Assembly (NCBI GenBank): GCA_037176845.1
Contig: JAYKXP010000084.1
Coordinates: forward strand, 62,001 to 126,000
Length of the DNA: 64,000 nucleotides
Direction: 5' to 3'
Source of the DNA: Paramarasmius palmivorus
Lineage: Eukaryota > Basidiomycota > Agaricomycetes > Agaricales > Marasmiaceae
A program made the translations under genes and the position numbers. This document shows, piece after piece, positions 11,187-23,065 of the stretch. Within the stretch, counting starts at the first letter, position 1; every line of letters starts with the position of its first letter. Under the pieces are notes generated by a model. It was not told where the DNA came from and searched no databases. It saw nothing but the letters and a program-made list of their open reading frames with translations.

Positions 11187-14100
11187 CTAGTACAAAGTGG
11201 CCATAGGTGATGCGACTGGGGCTATAAAACCACCGGCGTGAACTGTGCCCTTTCCAATGCTATTGACAATCGCCTTCCTCTTCTCTTCCCAGGCTCTGAG
11301 AGCCTTGAGCAATTGGATAATCTTATCCCGCTTGCCCTGTTTGATATCGTTGATGCTTACGCTACCCATCTTGACGTCGTTGTCCAGGAGGAAGTCGAAG
11401 AGTTTGAATAGCCCTTCAAGCTTGTCGTCGTCCACGTCGGTCGGGAAGGCGGAATCAGGGACGGGTGGAGAGGACGGTCGGCCTTTGATTGATTCTGCCA
11501 GTCGCAAAAGTGTCAATCCACCGCAAATGGAGCCAGACGTGTCGGTAATCTGAAGAGAAGATGGTAGGTGCGAGTTCGCCCATTCAATCAAGCTATCGTC
11601 TACAGGTATATTCTGGAAGGTTTGTGTTGAGATTAGGATTTACGAGTTGGAGGTTTGGTGACGTACGTTGGCTTGAGCTGTCGAAACGCTAGCTCTCCTG
11701 GCCTCTCTCGAGGGCCTGGGTGGAGCGGGTGTGAGATTAGCCACTTCTCTGGCAGCTGCATTCATGTCTGGTGGCATGCCATCGTAGTTGAAGAATGTTT
11801 CCAACTTCTCCCGTTGATCTTTGTTGTCAGGGCTTGGGAGACCCATCAGCACACGGGCGTCTCTGCTGGACAGCTGATTAGGATTCTCTCTTCGCAGCGC
11901 CTTCTGAGTGGCATCTCTCGCAGTAGGTGACGGCGGACGGGGTGAGGGGTTCATGGCCTGAGCGACCATCAACGGAATCGTTGGTATATTGCAAGACGAG
12001 ACAACAGGTCCTTGGATGAAGACTTAGTATGAGTCATGATACCAATTTAGAAGACGCACGAGTATAGTCTCTCCCTATTGTTGCCTTCATGATAGCCTTC
12101 ATCCAATCTCTAAGTGAATTCTTCTCGTCCGAGCTGAAGTAATGTGTCTTGTCATTGTCATGGTCAATTCTGAACCCGTATTTTCCTGGGTTAACGTTTT
12201 CGTCCACGGTGACCTTGTACCCAATGATGTGGATGTATCCCTTGATCTTGGTTTCCTGCGTTCGAGAAAGATGAGTAAATGACAACATTAGAGCCAATGA
12301 CCACTTACCGATTTACTGTCACTTCTCAGGTAATATAGATGTGGCCCTTTCAAGACGAAGTATCTCAGCTTCCAGCTATTGTACCTGTCACCCTTTTTCC
12401 TCATCCATCCAGCATGGTCAGGCTCTCCGATCTGTTCTAACACACTCTGACCAGGTTTCAACGGACTCTTTGAAGCATCGCCTTCGCTGACATTCCGTTT
12501 GCGCTGGCCATCATCCTCTCCATTGGCCGCGCCAAGTTTCTCCTTAGTGTTGGAACCAGGATACGAAGATGTCCGTTTCCGCAAGAGCTGCGGATCGCGA
12601 CCAGACGACGATCCTGGTCGTGCATCACTCTTCTCCTTTTCCTTCTCCTTGGTCTCTTTAATCGGTACTACTTCGATCTTCTTTTCCTTGTCCTTGAACC
12701 CGCTGGATGAGCCAGGTCGTCCTGACGACTTCCTGCCTCCAGTCAACCGTGGCATGTGGAAAGATGAGCTAGTCTTCTCCTTGTCCTTCTCTGATCCGGA
12801 CAGGACACCGTCTTCGCCAATACTTGGAATGAAGGTCGTCAGTAAGCTTAAGCATGAAGCTAAGCGTGAACACCTTACCTAGAATATCTCGGTGCAGGTT
12901 TCCGATGTTTGCCTAGTGAAGGCCCAAACGTCGAACCAAAGATACTCAACCTTTCACCACCGCCTCTTCCATTATCAATGCTCTTTCTCGCTCGGGCATG
13001 CCTGCCGCTACTAGTAGTGGCGATGCTGTTGTTATCCTTGGTATCCTTCTCTTCACTTGTGTCCTTGACTTCGCCTGTACTATTCCTGTCACCAACAATA
13101 GGTGAGTGGCTTCCTGATCCTCGGGAGCCTCGAGAGTTGGTGGAATCCATCGACCGGCCAAAGAAACGACGACGTGAGCTGGAGGTTGTCGGCGGGGCAT
13201 CGTTCTACAGGAAATCAGGGAAAAAACACCCAAACACATAGGAGAACCTCTTACCTCGCTCAGGGCCTCCTTCTCCACATCTTCATTAACATCACTCGAT
13301 GGAAGCATCAAGTTTGCCGGTCTACTCTTCCCATTGATAGCTCCATTCCCGTTTTGAATCCCTAGCCCAACTCCTTCAACACCAAGCACCGCAGAAAGGT
13401 CTGCTGCAGAACCGGGGAAAGACCTCGCACTTTGTTGACTCTGACTATGTGTCCGAGAATGACTAGCAGAGTGCGTATAAGAGTTTGTAGAATGAGGTGA
13501 CTGTGGTATGCCGGGGAAAAACGCGGGTGAATGTTGATAAGCAGGCGACATGCCCATGGGTGACCCTGTGGATCCGGGTCCTGTCCCAATGGGACTACCG
13601 GTATCACTTCCACCTTGCGTGTTCCTTTTGAGCTCTCCAATGGCGGCTATAAGTCTGGCTCTCTTTCCAAAAGCCATTATACCGATTTCGGTCTTGAGAA
13701 CTTGGACGTCAAGGTCTAGAAGAACGTCGCCTGTAATCTCTTGTTCCGTGAACTTCTCCTGCACAGTTTCATCGAAACCGCGCTGTTGAAGCCACGAAAG
13801 GACGTCCTGTAACGTCCATGTCGCTGGATCTGCTGGTAGTGATTGATTGGACGAGTCTGCAGTCTCGGACTTGGTGGATGGGGGAGCACTTGAGGTAGGT
13901 ACTGTTGTACTGGTAATCGAAGCAGCGGTGTGAAGAGGGCTTGATGGTGACGCTGTAATTTCGGAGGCAAATATTGAGGAAGGCGCAGAAGGAAAAGGAG
14001 CTGTGGATGTGGATGAAACCGAAGTGGTCAAAGGCTGAGGAGAAGAAGGATGTGAGGCTGATGTCCGAGGTGATGTTGAGGTGGGTTGAATGGGTGAAGG

Positions 14101-15370
14101 GGAGAAGACTTGAAAGGTAGAGTTAGACAGCGCAACTTCTTGCGTAGTGTCATCGCCACCGAGGCCAGGCGGAGGTATACCGGAACCAGTAAATATAGAA
14201 GATGCGGTCGGTGATGGCGCAGATACTCCGGGCTCGCTGATGCGCTTCTGAACCTCTGGCGAAGGTGATGAGGGCTGGACTGGAGTCTGGGCAGCAGGCG
14301 GCGTTGCAACTTGGGCAGGCGGAGAGCCAACCGCAGGGAATGAAGTCTGGGTGGCCGTCGCTGTTTGAGCGTCTATATCGTCACGTTCAGGCACAATAAC
14401 ATGATTCTCCTCCCGATCGACAGTGGCCTTTGACTCCCCTTGCTCCTCCTCTTCTTCGTCGACCTCCGGAATACGGGAGTGTCTCCGGAAGAACAAAGAT
14501 GATTTGGTTGTGTAATCTTCGTCGCCTTCGCCTTCGCTTTCATCGCTCATCTCCACCTCAATCGGGGGCGCGGAGTACCTATTCGAGCTTGAACCGCCGG
14601 CCATCATCGACTCCAGCTTTTCCGCTTCTTCGACTGCGCGTCTTGCCTTCTCAGCCAATTTCTCTCTCGCACCCTTATGCCACCCTTCGCCATCTTCGCC
14701 TTGCTGGTCTACATCACTCATCTCAAAGTCTGTGTCAGTTTCCCGATCCGTGTCACCATCACCCCGCGAACTGGCGAAGCTAAATGAGCGAGCGCCATCT
14801 CGATCCTCCCCATCGTCAATGGAAGTACCATGTCCACCCCGACCGAGTTGTTCAATAGCTTGCTGAACGTCGGTCATGGTAGCCTGCATCTCTTGCGAGT
14901 GCGAACCTTCTGTCTGCTGGCCATTGATGTAGATTGATGGGGGCTGGACTGACGAGCTTGGCTGGGATTGTTCAGCAGCATGACTACCGTCCCCAGCTCC
15001 AGCTTCTGCCCTTACTGTACTAGACATTGAGGCCGCTTGTGCTAAGGCTTCCGGAGGTATCGGTGGGACCGGTGGGACTGGAGTAGTGTACCCCTCAGGA
15101 AATAGGCCGACTTTTCCAGCGAGATTTCGACCCTTTTTGAGGAAGAATGAGTACATGAAGTTGAACGTAAGAAAATACAGCAGAAATGAGAGCAAATTGA
15201 GGACCTCATGAAGGCTGTATGAAAGCTGGAATAATGCATACCTGCCACCATCCATCACCGTACAAGTCATCCTTCTCTACAACTTCTATACGTTCTCCAG
15301 CCTTGAAAGGTACTTCGTCGTCGTGTTCTGGTACAAAGTCATGCAAGGCATATACATATTCGATCGCCAT
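11187..15370 (-). CDS. Boi1/Boi2-type SH3-SAM-PH scaffold protein with CH-like C-terminus
   Basis: A polarity/secretion scaffold resembling yeast Boi1/Boi2. From ATG 15370 the first exon encodes an SH3 domain (YVYALHDFVPEHDDEVPF, then ERIEVVEKDDLYGDGWWQ), completed after an intron by GRNLAGKVGLFPEGYTT. A long Ser/Thr/Pro-rich, disordered region follows, then a SAM domain (WTLQDVLSWLQQRGFDETV, with TGDVLLDLD and FGKRARLIAAI). After further linker comes a PH domain (HAGWMRKKGDRYNSWKLRYF, LKGPHLYYLRS, then KTHYFSSDEKNSLRDWMKA). The C-terminal ~130 residues (IEWANSHLPSSLQITD, GGLTLLRLAESI, INDIKQGKRDKIIQLLKAL) look like a calponin-homology fold. Boi proteins link Cdc42, Rho and exocyst to membrane lipids at growth sites. 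The large second coding exon (about 13270-15130) is open throughout. An upstream open stretch at 15480-15560 could be 5' UTR or an extra exon. Confidence 0.85.
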
Positions 15371-15658
15371 TGCACTCTGCACCCCGGTCGGAAAAAGGTC
15401 GTGATCGTCGTCAGTGCTGGGATTTTGACGTTATGTTGTGTGACGAGGGCAGCGAATTTACTCTACTGGCGCTGTGTAGCCCTCGACGTCGTTGAAGAAT
15501 TGGTTATCCTTGAGGAAAGTACGAGTTCGACTATAGTCTATAGGCCGACGTCGAGGAGACCAAGCAGAGACTGAGGAATGTGCTGACTAACGCTGTGTGA
15601 TATCTCCCGATTCTCGGCACGGCAGGTTCAATCTGCCTCGCTTGTACCTTTTCCACAT

Positions 15659-15666
15659 TGTGGACT
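15659..15666. repeat. Target-site duplication, left copy
   Basis: The 8-mer TGTGGACT immediately precedes the left inverted repeat and recurs immediately after the right one at 17149-17156. Confidence 0.85.
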
Positions 15667-15953
15667 CACCTGATTCTACCTAATGATGGCTTGTACACAA
15701 GCCGAATAGGGATCGCAATTTGGCTTCTGTACAAGCCATTTTCTCCCTTGCAACGTTAGGTGTCTAAATCGTCCTAAAGGGGCGTGCAAGAGTTCCGATC
15801 CCGGGCATGAGGCGGCGTTGATGACATTTCCCATCAAAATGTTTTGGCGGAATCGGCGTAGTGTGTCTTCCTTTTTGGTAACGTCATGTTCTCCTGTGAT
15901 GTTCTCCGCACTTCGGTATGTTCTTCCCTCCCGTATGTTTTCATGTGTCTCCC
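15667..15953 (+). repeat. Left terminal inverted repeat
   Basis: Pairs with 16883-17148. Near its outer end it contains two imperfect palindromes built on GGCTTGTAC...AAGCC (15688-15703 and about 15721-15736). Such subterminal palindromes are typical transposase-binding repeats. After 15867 the two arms differ by an 8-base insertion in the right arm and a roughly 25-base insertion in the left. Confidence 0.85.
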
Positions 15954-16882
15954 CTCATCGAAAAAGCCATAAAAATTAAAAGAAATCATGTTCAATGCTA
16001 TAGACATAATAATTGCCTGAATGCCATAGCCAGAACATCAGCGCCTGCCTTTTACACTTGTTTTTATTATATCCCATTCTTTGCTTCATCCAATGCTTCG
16101 GTTGACCATGACACATCGTCATTGGTGTATAAGTCTTTCTAAGATGCTCAACCGTGCTCAGAATGAGTGTTTCAATATATGTTCGACAACCGGCTAATGG
16201 GCGCTTTTGGGCGCTTGTAGGACAACTTGTACTGCGGAATCCCAAACATATCGTCTTTAGAGGCTTGCTATTGACGTGTAGCTGATTGTTTTCAGACAGA
16301 CAAAAGAGGAGAATGATTGAGAAAGGAATTGTGGTCTCTGTGCCACCAAGACGGCACTCATGATGAACACTGAACATAACAAACGATGGCTTGATCATAA
16401 TACTATATACAACCTTTGACCACATTTACAGCTGTTTCTCTACCCACTTTGTTAGCACACCTGAAAAAATCTAGAAAAATGACCATTATGTAGCCTTATA
16501 CTACCGTTATACAATATGTAATTACCATAATGTCTACCTCCCCAGATGCATTTTAAAATATTGATTTTAATGTGCCCATGACGCACACTGAATTTATGAT
16601 GAACACTGAATTTAGATCACTAGCCGCTATCTTCCACTACTAGGGAATGTTGATAATCACAATATCTATTTACAGGGGACTCGGTCATGTTAACGATCCT
16701 AATGTAAGAATTATGTGCCTAAAGAACCAAAATTGAGTGACCTATAGCATGCAAAGCTGGTGACATACCACAAACACTTCCCTGCACCTCTATATGCTCA
16801 CCTAATACTCGACTGGACAACCCTCGCTATACAGAAACCTGGCTTGCAGGTCATATAATTTAAGTTGGTTTTTTTTAATGAT

Positions 16883-17148
16883 GGGAGACACATAAAAACA
16901 TACGGGAAGCGCGGAGAACATGACGTTACCAAAAAGGAAGCTTCGCCGACACACTACGCCGATTCCGCCAAAACATTTTGATGGGAAATGTCATCAACGC
17001 CGCCTCATGCCCGGGATCGGAACTCTTGCACGCCCCTTTAGGACGATTTAGACACCTAACGTTGCAAGGGAGAAAATGGCTTGTACAGAAGCCAAATTGC
17101 GATCCCTATTCGGCTTGTGTACAAGCCATCATTCGGTAGAATCAGGTG
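16883..17148 (-). repeat. Right terminal inverted repeat
   Basis: Reverse complement of the left arm, carrying the same pair of subterminal palindromes at about 17080-17127. An 8-base segment (gcttcgcc, 16940-16947) is absent from the left arm. Confidence 0.85.
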
Positions 17149-17156
17149 TGTGGACT
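17149..17156. repeat. Target-site duplication, right copy
   Basis: TGTGGACT directly after the right inverted repeat, identical to 15659-15666. Confidence 0.85.
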
Positions 17157-19219
17157 CATTTCACTCGGTCATACTCGCGCAAATCGCTCCGATTGCACGA
17201 GTTATCCGGACGGTGTTGGACACCAGAAAAACAACCTTTCATTTTAAGAGAAGTAAACGCGGAATATTACAGAAAATCGTTGAAATCGTGCGTTCGACCT
17301 CCGTTGACCCATTTTTGCGGTCGAATCAGCTGATAACGACAAGCGTGTAGCCGTCCTTCCTTGGCACCGTCATCCCGGCAGGCCCGAGAGACAGTCGGAA
17401 TGGAATGGGAAACGTTCCTGAAGCTTGAGAGAGCATTCGCTGATAAAGGTGAATCAAGGCCTAAAGCAAAAGGCTGCGTGTCTTTTTGGTTTCAAGATAC
17501 AAGTACACGTGAATATCGTTCGATAAGGGTCAGACAAGGTCAGACAGTGGTTGACCAAAGCATCAATAAACATAGCCGAAATTCTAACCATCGTTTAGCG
17601 ACCCTGGCGCAGGTAGACCATAACCGCACGAAGATCATACCTTACAGCGTTTTCGGAAAACCTTGTCCCAGAGATACAGGGTATGAAAATCTGAAAAATA
17701 ACTAAAATATTTCTTTCGAACCGTCGGTTGGTAACGCTCGGTAACGAGTCTTGATCTTGGCGGAACGAACGCGTACGCTTCCAGCTTGTCCGCCTCAGGT
17801 CCCTCTCTGAGTCCCTTTGCACTCCCTTCGTGTTCAGTCTATTCATCCGTCATATTGTTCCCATCTGACGTTCCTTTCCCGCATGGGCTTTCAGGTCCGC
17901 TCAATATGATTCTGAAGACTCGTCTACGCCTGGAAATGGGCAGACCTTGCAAGCTGTATGTAGTTGACGATCTGAGCTCGGCCTAAGGTACATTGACCAT
18001 CATTTCTTACGTTCTTGCTACACTCGCTTACATCGGTTGAGCTCGGTTCTGTCGCGTAGAAAATTATTTTTATTTATTTTTCAGGTCTTTTGCGTCTGAC
18101 AGTTTGGAATCTTGGGGACAAGGTTTTCCGAATACGCTGTAATCTGGAACACCGTCTTATCCTGTATCCCTGCTTCACGACCGGCTGCTCGGTCTGGTTG
18201 ACCATATTTCCGTGTGCGCTGTCTATTAGACCATGAAAAACTGAAGGGAAACATCTCAGTGCGTATGGGAATTAATAAACGCACTAAAGCAGTAAAATCT
18301 GTGACACCAGCTTCAGGGCGTACCCAGTCACTAGGGCTGCGATGGCGGTTGGGAATCGCGGAGCCACGAAAGGTATCTACTACCAGAACTTGTTGAAAAA
18401 CCATCCGTCCAAATGACAATGGAAAACGTATGCCCATGTTCGACCAGCAAACCCTTGCAAAGATGAGTACGTGTGCATGCGTGTAGCCGGCTAACTGAGC
18501 ATCAGTCAAACTCAAATGGTGATGCTGCGTGTCGCACCCATGTTGGATGAAACCATCAACAAATTGCGATGACAGTTAACACGCATCCCGCTGAACGACA
18601 GCAGTCAAACACGAACCTCGTTGCAAAGCTTATTGGGTTATCCAATAGGCTATTGATCGCCACCACTTTCTCTCACTCGGGAGACAGTCCACCAGAGCAG
18701 CCCCGTTCACGCAGATGATCTAATATATAATTTTAGATCTTTGGTCGTGGATAGGATCGGATTGGAAGTGCGAGAAATAGGTTGGCTATCTATTTAAGCC
18801 TTGATAACAAAAGACAGTTAGCTATTGAGCACAAAGGAGAAGAGGCAGAAATCAGGCCTACGTGAAGGAAAATTGCTGCTTGCAAAGCGTATTGCCCTAG
18901 ACGTCTTTACTCTGATCGAATGGCTATAACCAACTCAGGGAGAAATGAACATACAGCGTTAAGAAGAAAAGATCTCGCTTCCTAGTTTCAACGCGTCCAA
19001 ATGTGGAAGTGCCCGATAGTGTGCATAGAAAACTAGATAAAAGACTGTACCTCACAGGTATTCGAGATGCTGTGGGTAAAAAAAGCGTTCGATGATGGCG
19101 GTCCAGAAGCAAGAGACGCGTCACGTCCGACTAGAAATAGACGCTGGTCATTGATATTGATTTGCTTCTCCATAAAAGTACAGTGTGAGTCATCCTACTA
19201 GCCTCCAAGACCGCAATGT
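17157..19219. other. Gene-poor stretch with an inverted repeat pair
   Basis: About 2 kb with no recognised gene. Open frames of 115 codons (17361-17705, +) and 145 codons (18081-18515, -) resemble no family known to me. Their ends share an inverted repeat. The stretch is probably decayed repeat DNA, in keeping with the adjacent transposon. Confidence 0.5.
17641..18142. repeat. Short inverted repeat flanking ~440 bp
   Basis: 17641-17669 (cttacagcgttttcggaaaa, continuing to ccttgtccc) is matched in reverse complement at 18114-18142 with about one mismatch in the shared core. Weaker similarity extends to a CTGAAAAATAA motif at the inner edges (about 17692-17703 and 18074-18085). It may be the remnant of a small palindromic element. 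No target duplication was found. Confidence 0.55.
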
Positions 19220-21216
19220 TCATACAGCGTGATAACTGGTCAAGGTAACCATCATATCCTCCATATACCAAAACCTCTCTTTGCTCTTCTTCTTCGGTAC
19301 GTTTAGTCCATCCTCAATCAAATCACCTTTCCTCAACAGCTGCACCCATGTCCCACCAAGACCCATACCAACTCGGAGATGATCTACAACATGCGACTCC
19401 ACCAGGATCGTGATCGGGTCTACGAGAGGATTATACGCCTTCAATCCGGAGCTAGGACTATACACCTCCGAAGCATCCACTGCGACGCTGGGTCCAGCCC
19501 CTTCGAACATAACATTCTCATCGACAACGACAGCACCTTTCGAATCTTCCAATATCCTGGGAAGGGCACCTTCGGGCTCCGTCGTATCGTCTTCCCAACC
19601 AAACCAGGGCACCAACTCAATCCTGGTCAACTTGCGCGTGAGCTCCGACTCGACAGCCTCAGGATCTCCGTATACATCCTCGGATGTAATCACACTGGAT
19701 TTCCTAGCAGCAGATGCAGTAGTGGGAGGCGTCGTGATCTTGATTATCCTCTTCATGCTCCACTCGAGAATACCAATCTGGTGTGTCAAAGGAAGTGTCG
19801 TTGGTCCCAAGAGTGGGAAGAGAGTTGGCGGATCAGGGATTTTCCATTCGGGTGCGACTTCCGAGGAGTCTTCAGCAGTGTCCCAAGGTGTATGGATCTC
19901 CTCTGTGCCCCATGCGTTGCTGCCCCAGCCTAACGCGTCGTACTCGGAAGGGGTAGTCTCCCAGGCTCCACCACTACTATCCCAGGTTCCACCGCTACTA
20001 TCGACAATCTCGAGCGTATTGGATTGAACGAGCTCCTCAATGAGCTGCGCTTTATCTTCTTCTTCGTCTAAGCTGGTAAAAGTCGAGTTGTCCCATAAGA
20101 ACGTCGCTCTCCGGACTTTGAAGGCCTCCTTCAAAGCGCTGTTGAAGTCATCTGGCAGCTCCTGCGCGAGCTTGGACGTGAAAGGTAGCTCGGTCAAAGC
20201 GGTTTCAATGATCTGCAACGCTTTGGCCAACGACGCTGATTCAGCTTTGCCAGGGAGTACTTCGTTGCGGATAAGGTAGTTGATGAAGAATTGGAGAAGA
20301 ATTGGAATGATGAAGAGGTTACGTTCGGAACTGTAATAGTCAGGGTCAGTTTTGAAATGTTCATAGACTACAAGACGACGTACTAATGGAAGCCTTGTCG
20401 ACGCATGTAACTGGAGAGGTAAACCTGCACACCCCGAGCTGGATCGTTCAAAAAGGCGATCATCCGATCTTCCTTTTCATCGGTAAACCTGTCATACATG
20501 GACGACTCTTCCCATGTATCCTCAGCTAACTGAGGCTGAGGCTCTGGTACGTCGCCAGTGGGTGATTCAGGCTCGTCGCTGAAATCGTCATCGGCATCGT
20601 CGACCTCATCCTCTGAAGATTTTTGCTTCGTCTTTTCGCCCTGAGTCGAACTGATGTTTCCGACGTAGATTTGGAACTAAACATGTCAAATGAGTGAAGG
20701 CCCACAACAGCGAATCCTTGCTCACTTGGTCCCATTGTGCTCTGACGTTGGTCTGGGTTGCTGGCCATTTGCGGTTCTTGTTAAAATCTTGTATAGCCGC
20801 TTTGAAACGATCTGAACGCGCCATATTTCTGCAGAACAACCTTCAGCGACTTGAAGCATGCCAGATCCAAGAATACTCACTTATCATATCTCACTTTTCG
20901 TGTGTGCTCCTCCATCCCCCAGATCTCCCACCATTCCAGTATCCTGTTGCTATTGAGATCATGACTAGCTATGACGGTGACCTGTTTTTTGACCCTGGGA
21001 TCTGCATCCGTCTTGCACCTGTCCGTGTCGTGGACTTTGAACAACGCGACTGTCGGTACCCCCAACGCATCGACCTCTATACCAGACACCGACGTCTTCG
21101 ATATACCTCTTTCTTCAAAATCCTTGAATGGTATGATATCAACGTCCTCAGGCGCGTCAGGAATGGGGGAACGTGTATTTATGAGCGACTTCTGGTTTCT
21201 TGGGCAGACCTGGCAT
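19220..21216 (-). CDS. Arb1-like (Argonaute siRNA chaperone subunit) protein
   Basis: A protein of about 560 residues in five or more exons. The diagnostic part is the middle: MIAFLNDPARGVQVYLSSYM, then LLQFFINYLIRNEVLPG, KALQIIETALTELPFTSKL and ELPDDFNSALKEAF. This order matches the conserved block of fungal Arb1 (a loop or helix, a helix ending before a Pro, a helix ending in ELP, then LPxDFN). Arb1 is part of the ARC complex, which loads siRNA onto Argonaute for heterochromatic silencing in fission yeast. Upstream exons (FNKNRKWPATQTNVRAQWDQ) are basidiomycete-typical but of unknown role. The start is ATG 21216 (MPGLPKKPEVAHKYTFP). The frame breaks at the GGGGG run 21165-21169; one base fewer would read straight into PDAPEDVDIIPF. 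The assignment rests on pattern memory and needs an HMM check. Confidence 0.55.
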
Positions 21217-22109
21217 GATGGTTGAGGTGCAAGTCGTTATCAGATGGAATCCTGTAAGAACAGGTCAGAGGAATCCTGGGTGATTTTAAAGGTGAAATTT
21301 GGGTGAAAGCGTACAAATAAGATTTGATGCTGCGCCTTCTATTTCGCAGTCGAAGAAGGGTCGCCCGACTACGGTTCCGCTGATCCCAGTCTGACTCGTC
21401 ATCAATGTTCAAACGTTCACCCTTCCTCCACCCCATGACTGTGATTTGTGGACGAGGTTAATGGTTCTGGACCCCAAAACGTGCTTCATGAAAATTTTAG
21501 TAGCTAATCAAAACAAATAAGATTCAGCGTTTGGCGAAGGTACAGGGGACAATCTCAAATCATACATGTAATTCCTATATCTAGTGCTGACCAACAGCCC
21601 AGGTCAGAGACATGACGAATTAGTATATCGAAAAGTTGTCGGAGAAGGTGAGTGAAGGAAGGAAGCAGCGAGTACCCCAACACGTGGGAGGGCCGCAGCG
21701 ACTGAACGTCATCACACGGTACACCTGAATAGCACTCAAGGACATTGCACAGTAAGTAGAAGAGAGTAGAAGCTACCGAGAAGATGTCGTGAATTCAATG
21801 GGACTGATATAGCAAAGATAATACAGAATAGAATAAGGTAGAAGCGCTATTGGAACGCAAGGAGTGTGGAGGGTCACACTACAGAAGCTTCAAAGCAAAT
21901 GGATTCCAACTTGGGGTATTCACCTACATCCGAACTATACATCACCCTATCGTGGGTGCCAATGGTCGCCAGAACTGGCGGTTGACACCAAGATGACTAC
22001 TACACCATCGTCACAGCGCATCCGATGATTGTCAGAGTTATTTGTGTGCCCTGTTCGCATGAAATCTAGTTTGGGCGCAAGAACTGTGTGAAAGCTGGCG
22101 ATAAAGATA
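21217..22109. other. Intergenic, no gene seen
   Basis: About 0.9 kb upstream of the Arb1-like gene. Only short frames occur, none with recognisable content. It presumably includes that gene's promoter. Confidence 0.45.
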
Positions 22110-22930
22110 TCATCTACGTATAGAAGCTTTGGGAACGCCTGACGTTGGTTTGGGAGAGAATGAGAGTCGCCCCTTTAGGGGATATCCGGAGCGCTTGAAT
22201 AAACCTCGAAGGGCGTTTAGGTGGATTTCGGATGTTGGTAGTAAAATTTGTTCAAGGCCTTGACAGTCAATGGTCAGAGACCAATGATGGGGTTGTAAGG
22301 GAAGGCTCCAGCTGAACTCCTTTGTACAGAACATCATTCTTCGGAGGACGGGTAGAACTACCTCGCGAGGCGAAAAAGTAGCGTCGATTGCAAGGTCACA
22401 ATCCCTGATGCAGAGCAACTTGATGTTTTCGAAACGCTGGAGTGTACGACAAAGCTATTCGAATCCTTCTTCGTAGACGGTGCTTTAGAGATACCGCCCC
22501 AATGCCAACGAGTATTGTCGACCACGGCTTCCATGTCAACTTCACACTCGAAGAGGCGGAGGAGCGGAAACGAAATCTCTGGTTGGTCGGAGAGAGAAAG
22601 GATTCCCCAAATCCTGAGGTGCGGTCGGAGCTCTTGACATCGCAGAGCTTGTTGTAAAAGCGTCTGGAACGCTGAGAACCCTTTTTCGTCGGAACGTCTC
22701 CAGGCCATGTCCTTGCTGAGTCTACGACCCGAGATTCTAGTGGACGCGATTTGGAGTTGGAGAGGTAAAGTTGCAGGAGCTAGATATTGTGATGAGGCTG
22801 AAAGACGCTCAAAGAGGACCGCAATTTAGCATGACTGTGTGCGACAGCTCGCCATTGCGAGCATACATGTGAGAGTACCACAGGTAGTATTTCGACCTTC
22901 TGGAATACTGTGACACTGCGCTAGAAAACT
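22110..22930 (-). pseudogene. F-box protein relic
   Basis: Fragments typical of agaricomycete F-box proteins appear in the right order but in shifting frames. They are PVVLSHVCSQWRAVAHSHAK (end of the F-box), LQLYLSNSKSRPLESRV, FQTLLQQALRCQELRPHLRI, ISFPLLRLFECEVDMEAVVD with NTRWHWG, and FENIKLLCIRDCDLAID. The block ISFPLLRLF...NTRWHWG lines up with ITFPILRDF...NSRWFWN in the intact F-box gene at 41533-43293. In-frame stops (one after SVFQPHHNI) and several frame changes mean it cannot encode the full protein, and the N-terminal coil and F-box start are missing. F-box genes are a large, fast-turning family in mushrooms, so a decayed copy is unsurprising. Confidence 0.65.
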
Positions 22931-23065
22931 GCCAGAGCTGATAAGACGACTGAAGAAAGGAGCTGAGAGAACGTTCATGGTGGTTGTAAAAGAAAGCCGG
23001 GTCTGATGCGCCAGTAGCGCCTATGTTGCATACGTAACTAAATACACGGGTTCGTATTTTTACTG

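Larger units (their letters stand above)
15667..17148. mobile_element. Non-autonomous hAT-like DNA transposon (MITE-like, 1.48 kb)
   Basis: A complete 1,482-bp element bounded by long terminal inverted repeats and a perfect 8-bp target duplication (TGTGGACT on both sides). The outer 201 bp of the left end (15667-15867) match the reverse complement of the right end with a single mismatch. The repeats continue with indels to about 15953 and 16883. The ends read CACCTGATTCTACC inward. An 8-bp duplication is the hallmark of the hAT superfamily (P and Merlin elements can also give 8 bp). The ~930-bp interior is A/T-rich and carries no transposase: its longest frame (149 codons, minus strand, 15976-16425) has no DDE or zinc-finger features. 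Mobilisation would need a transposase from elsewhere. The near-identity of the ends suggests recent insertion. Confidence 0.88.

Noticed and set aside
13716..14783. Other frames within the Boi-like linker (both strands)
   Set aside because: Low-complexity Ser/Pro/Thr coding sequence opens all frames; the minus-strand frame joining SH3 and SAM is the real one.
15976..16425. 149-codon frame inside the transposon
   Set aside because: No DDE/RNase H, BED finger or hAT dimerisation features; A/T-rich chance frame in a non-autonomous element.
17361..17705. 114-residue plus-strand frame as a gene
   Set aside because: No family resemblance, partly inside an inverted repeat, no intron signals; probably chance.
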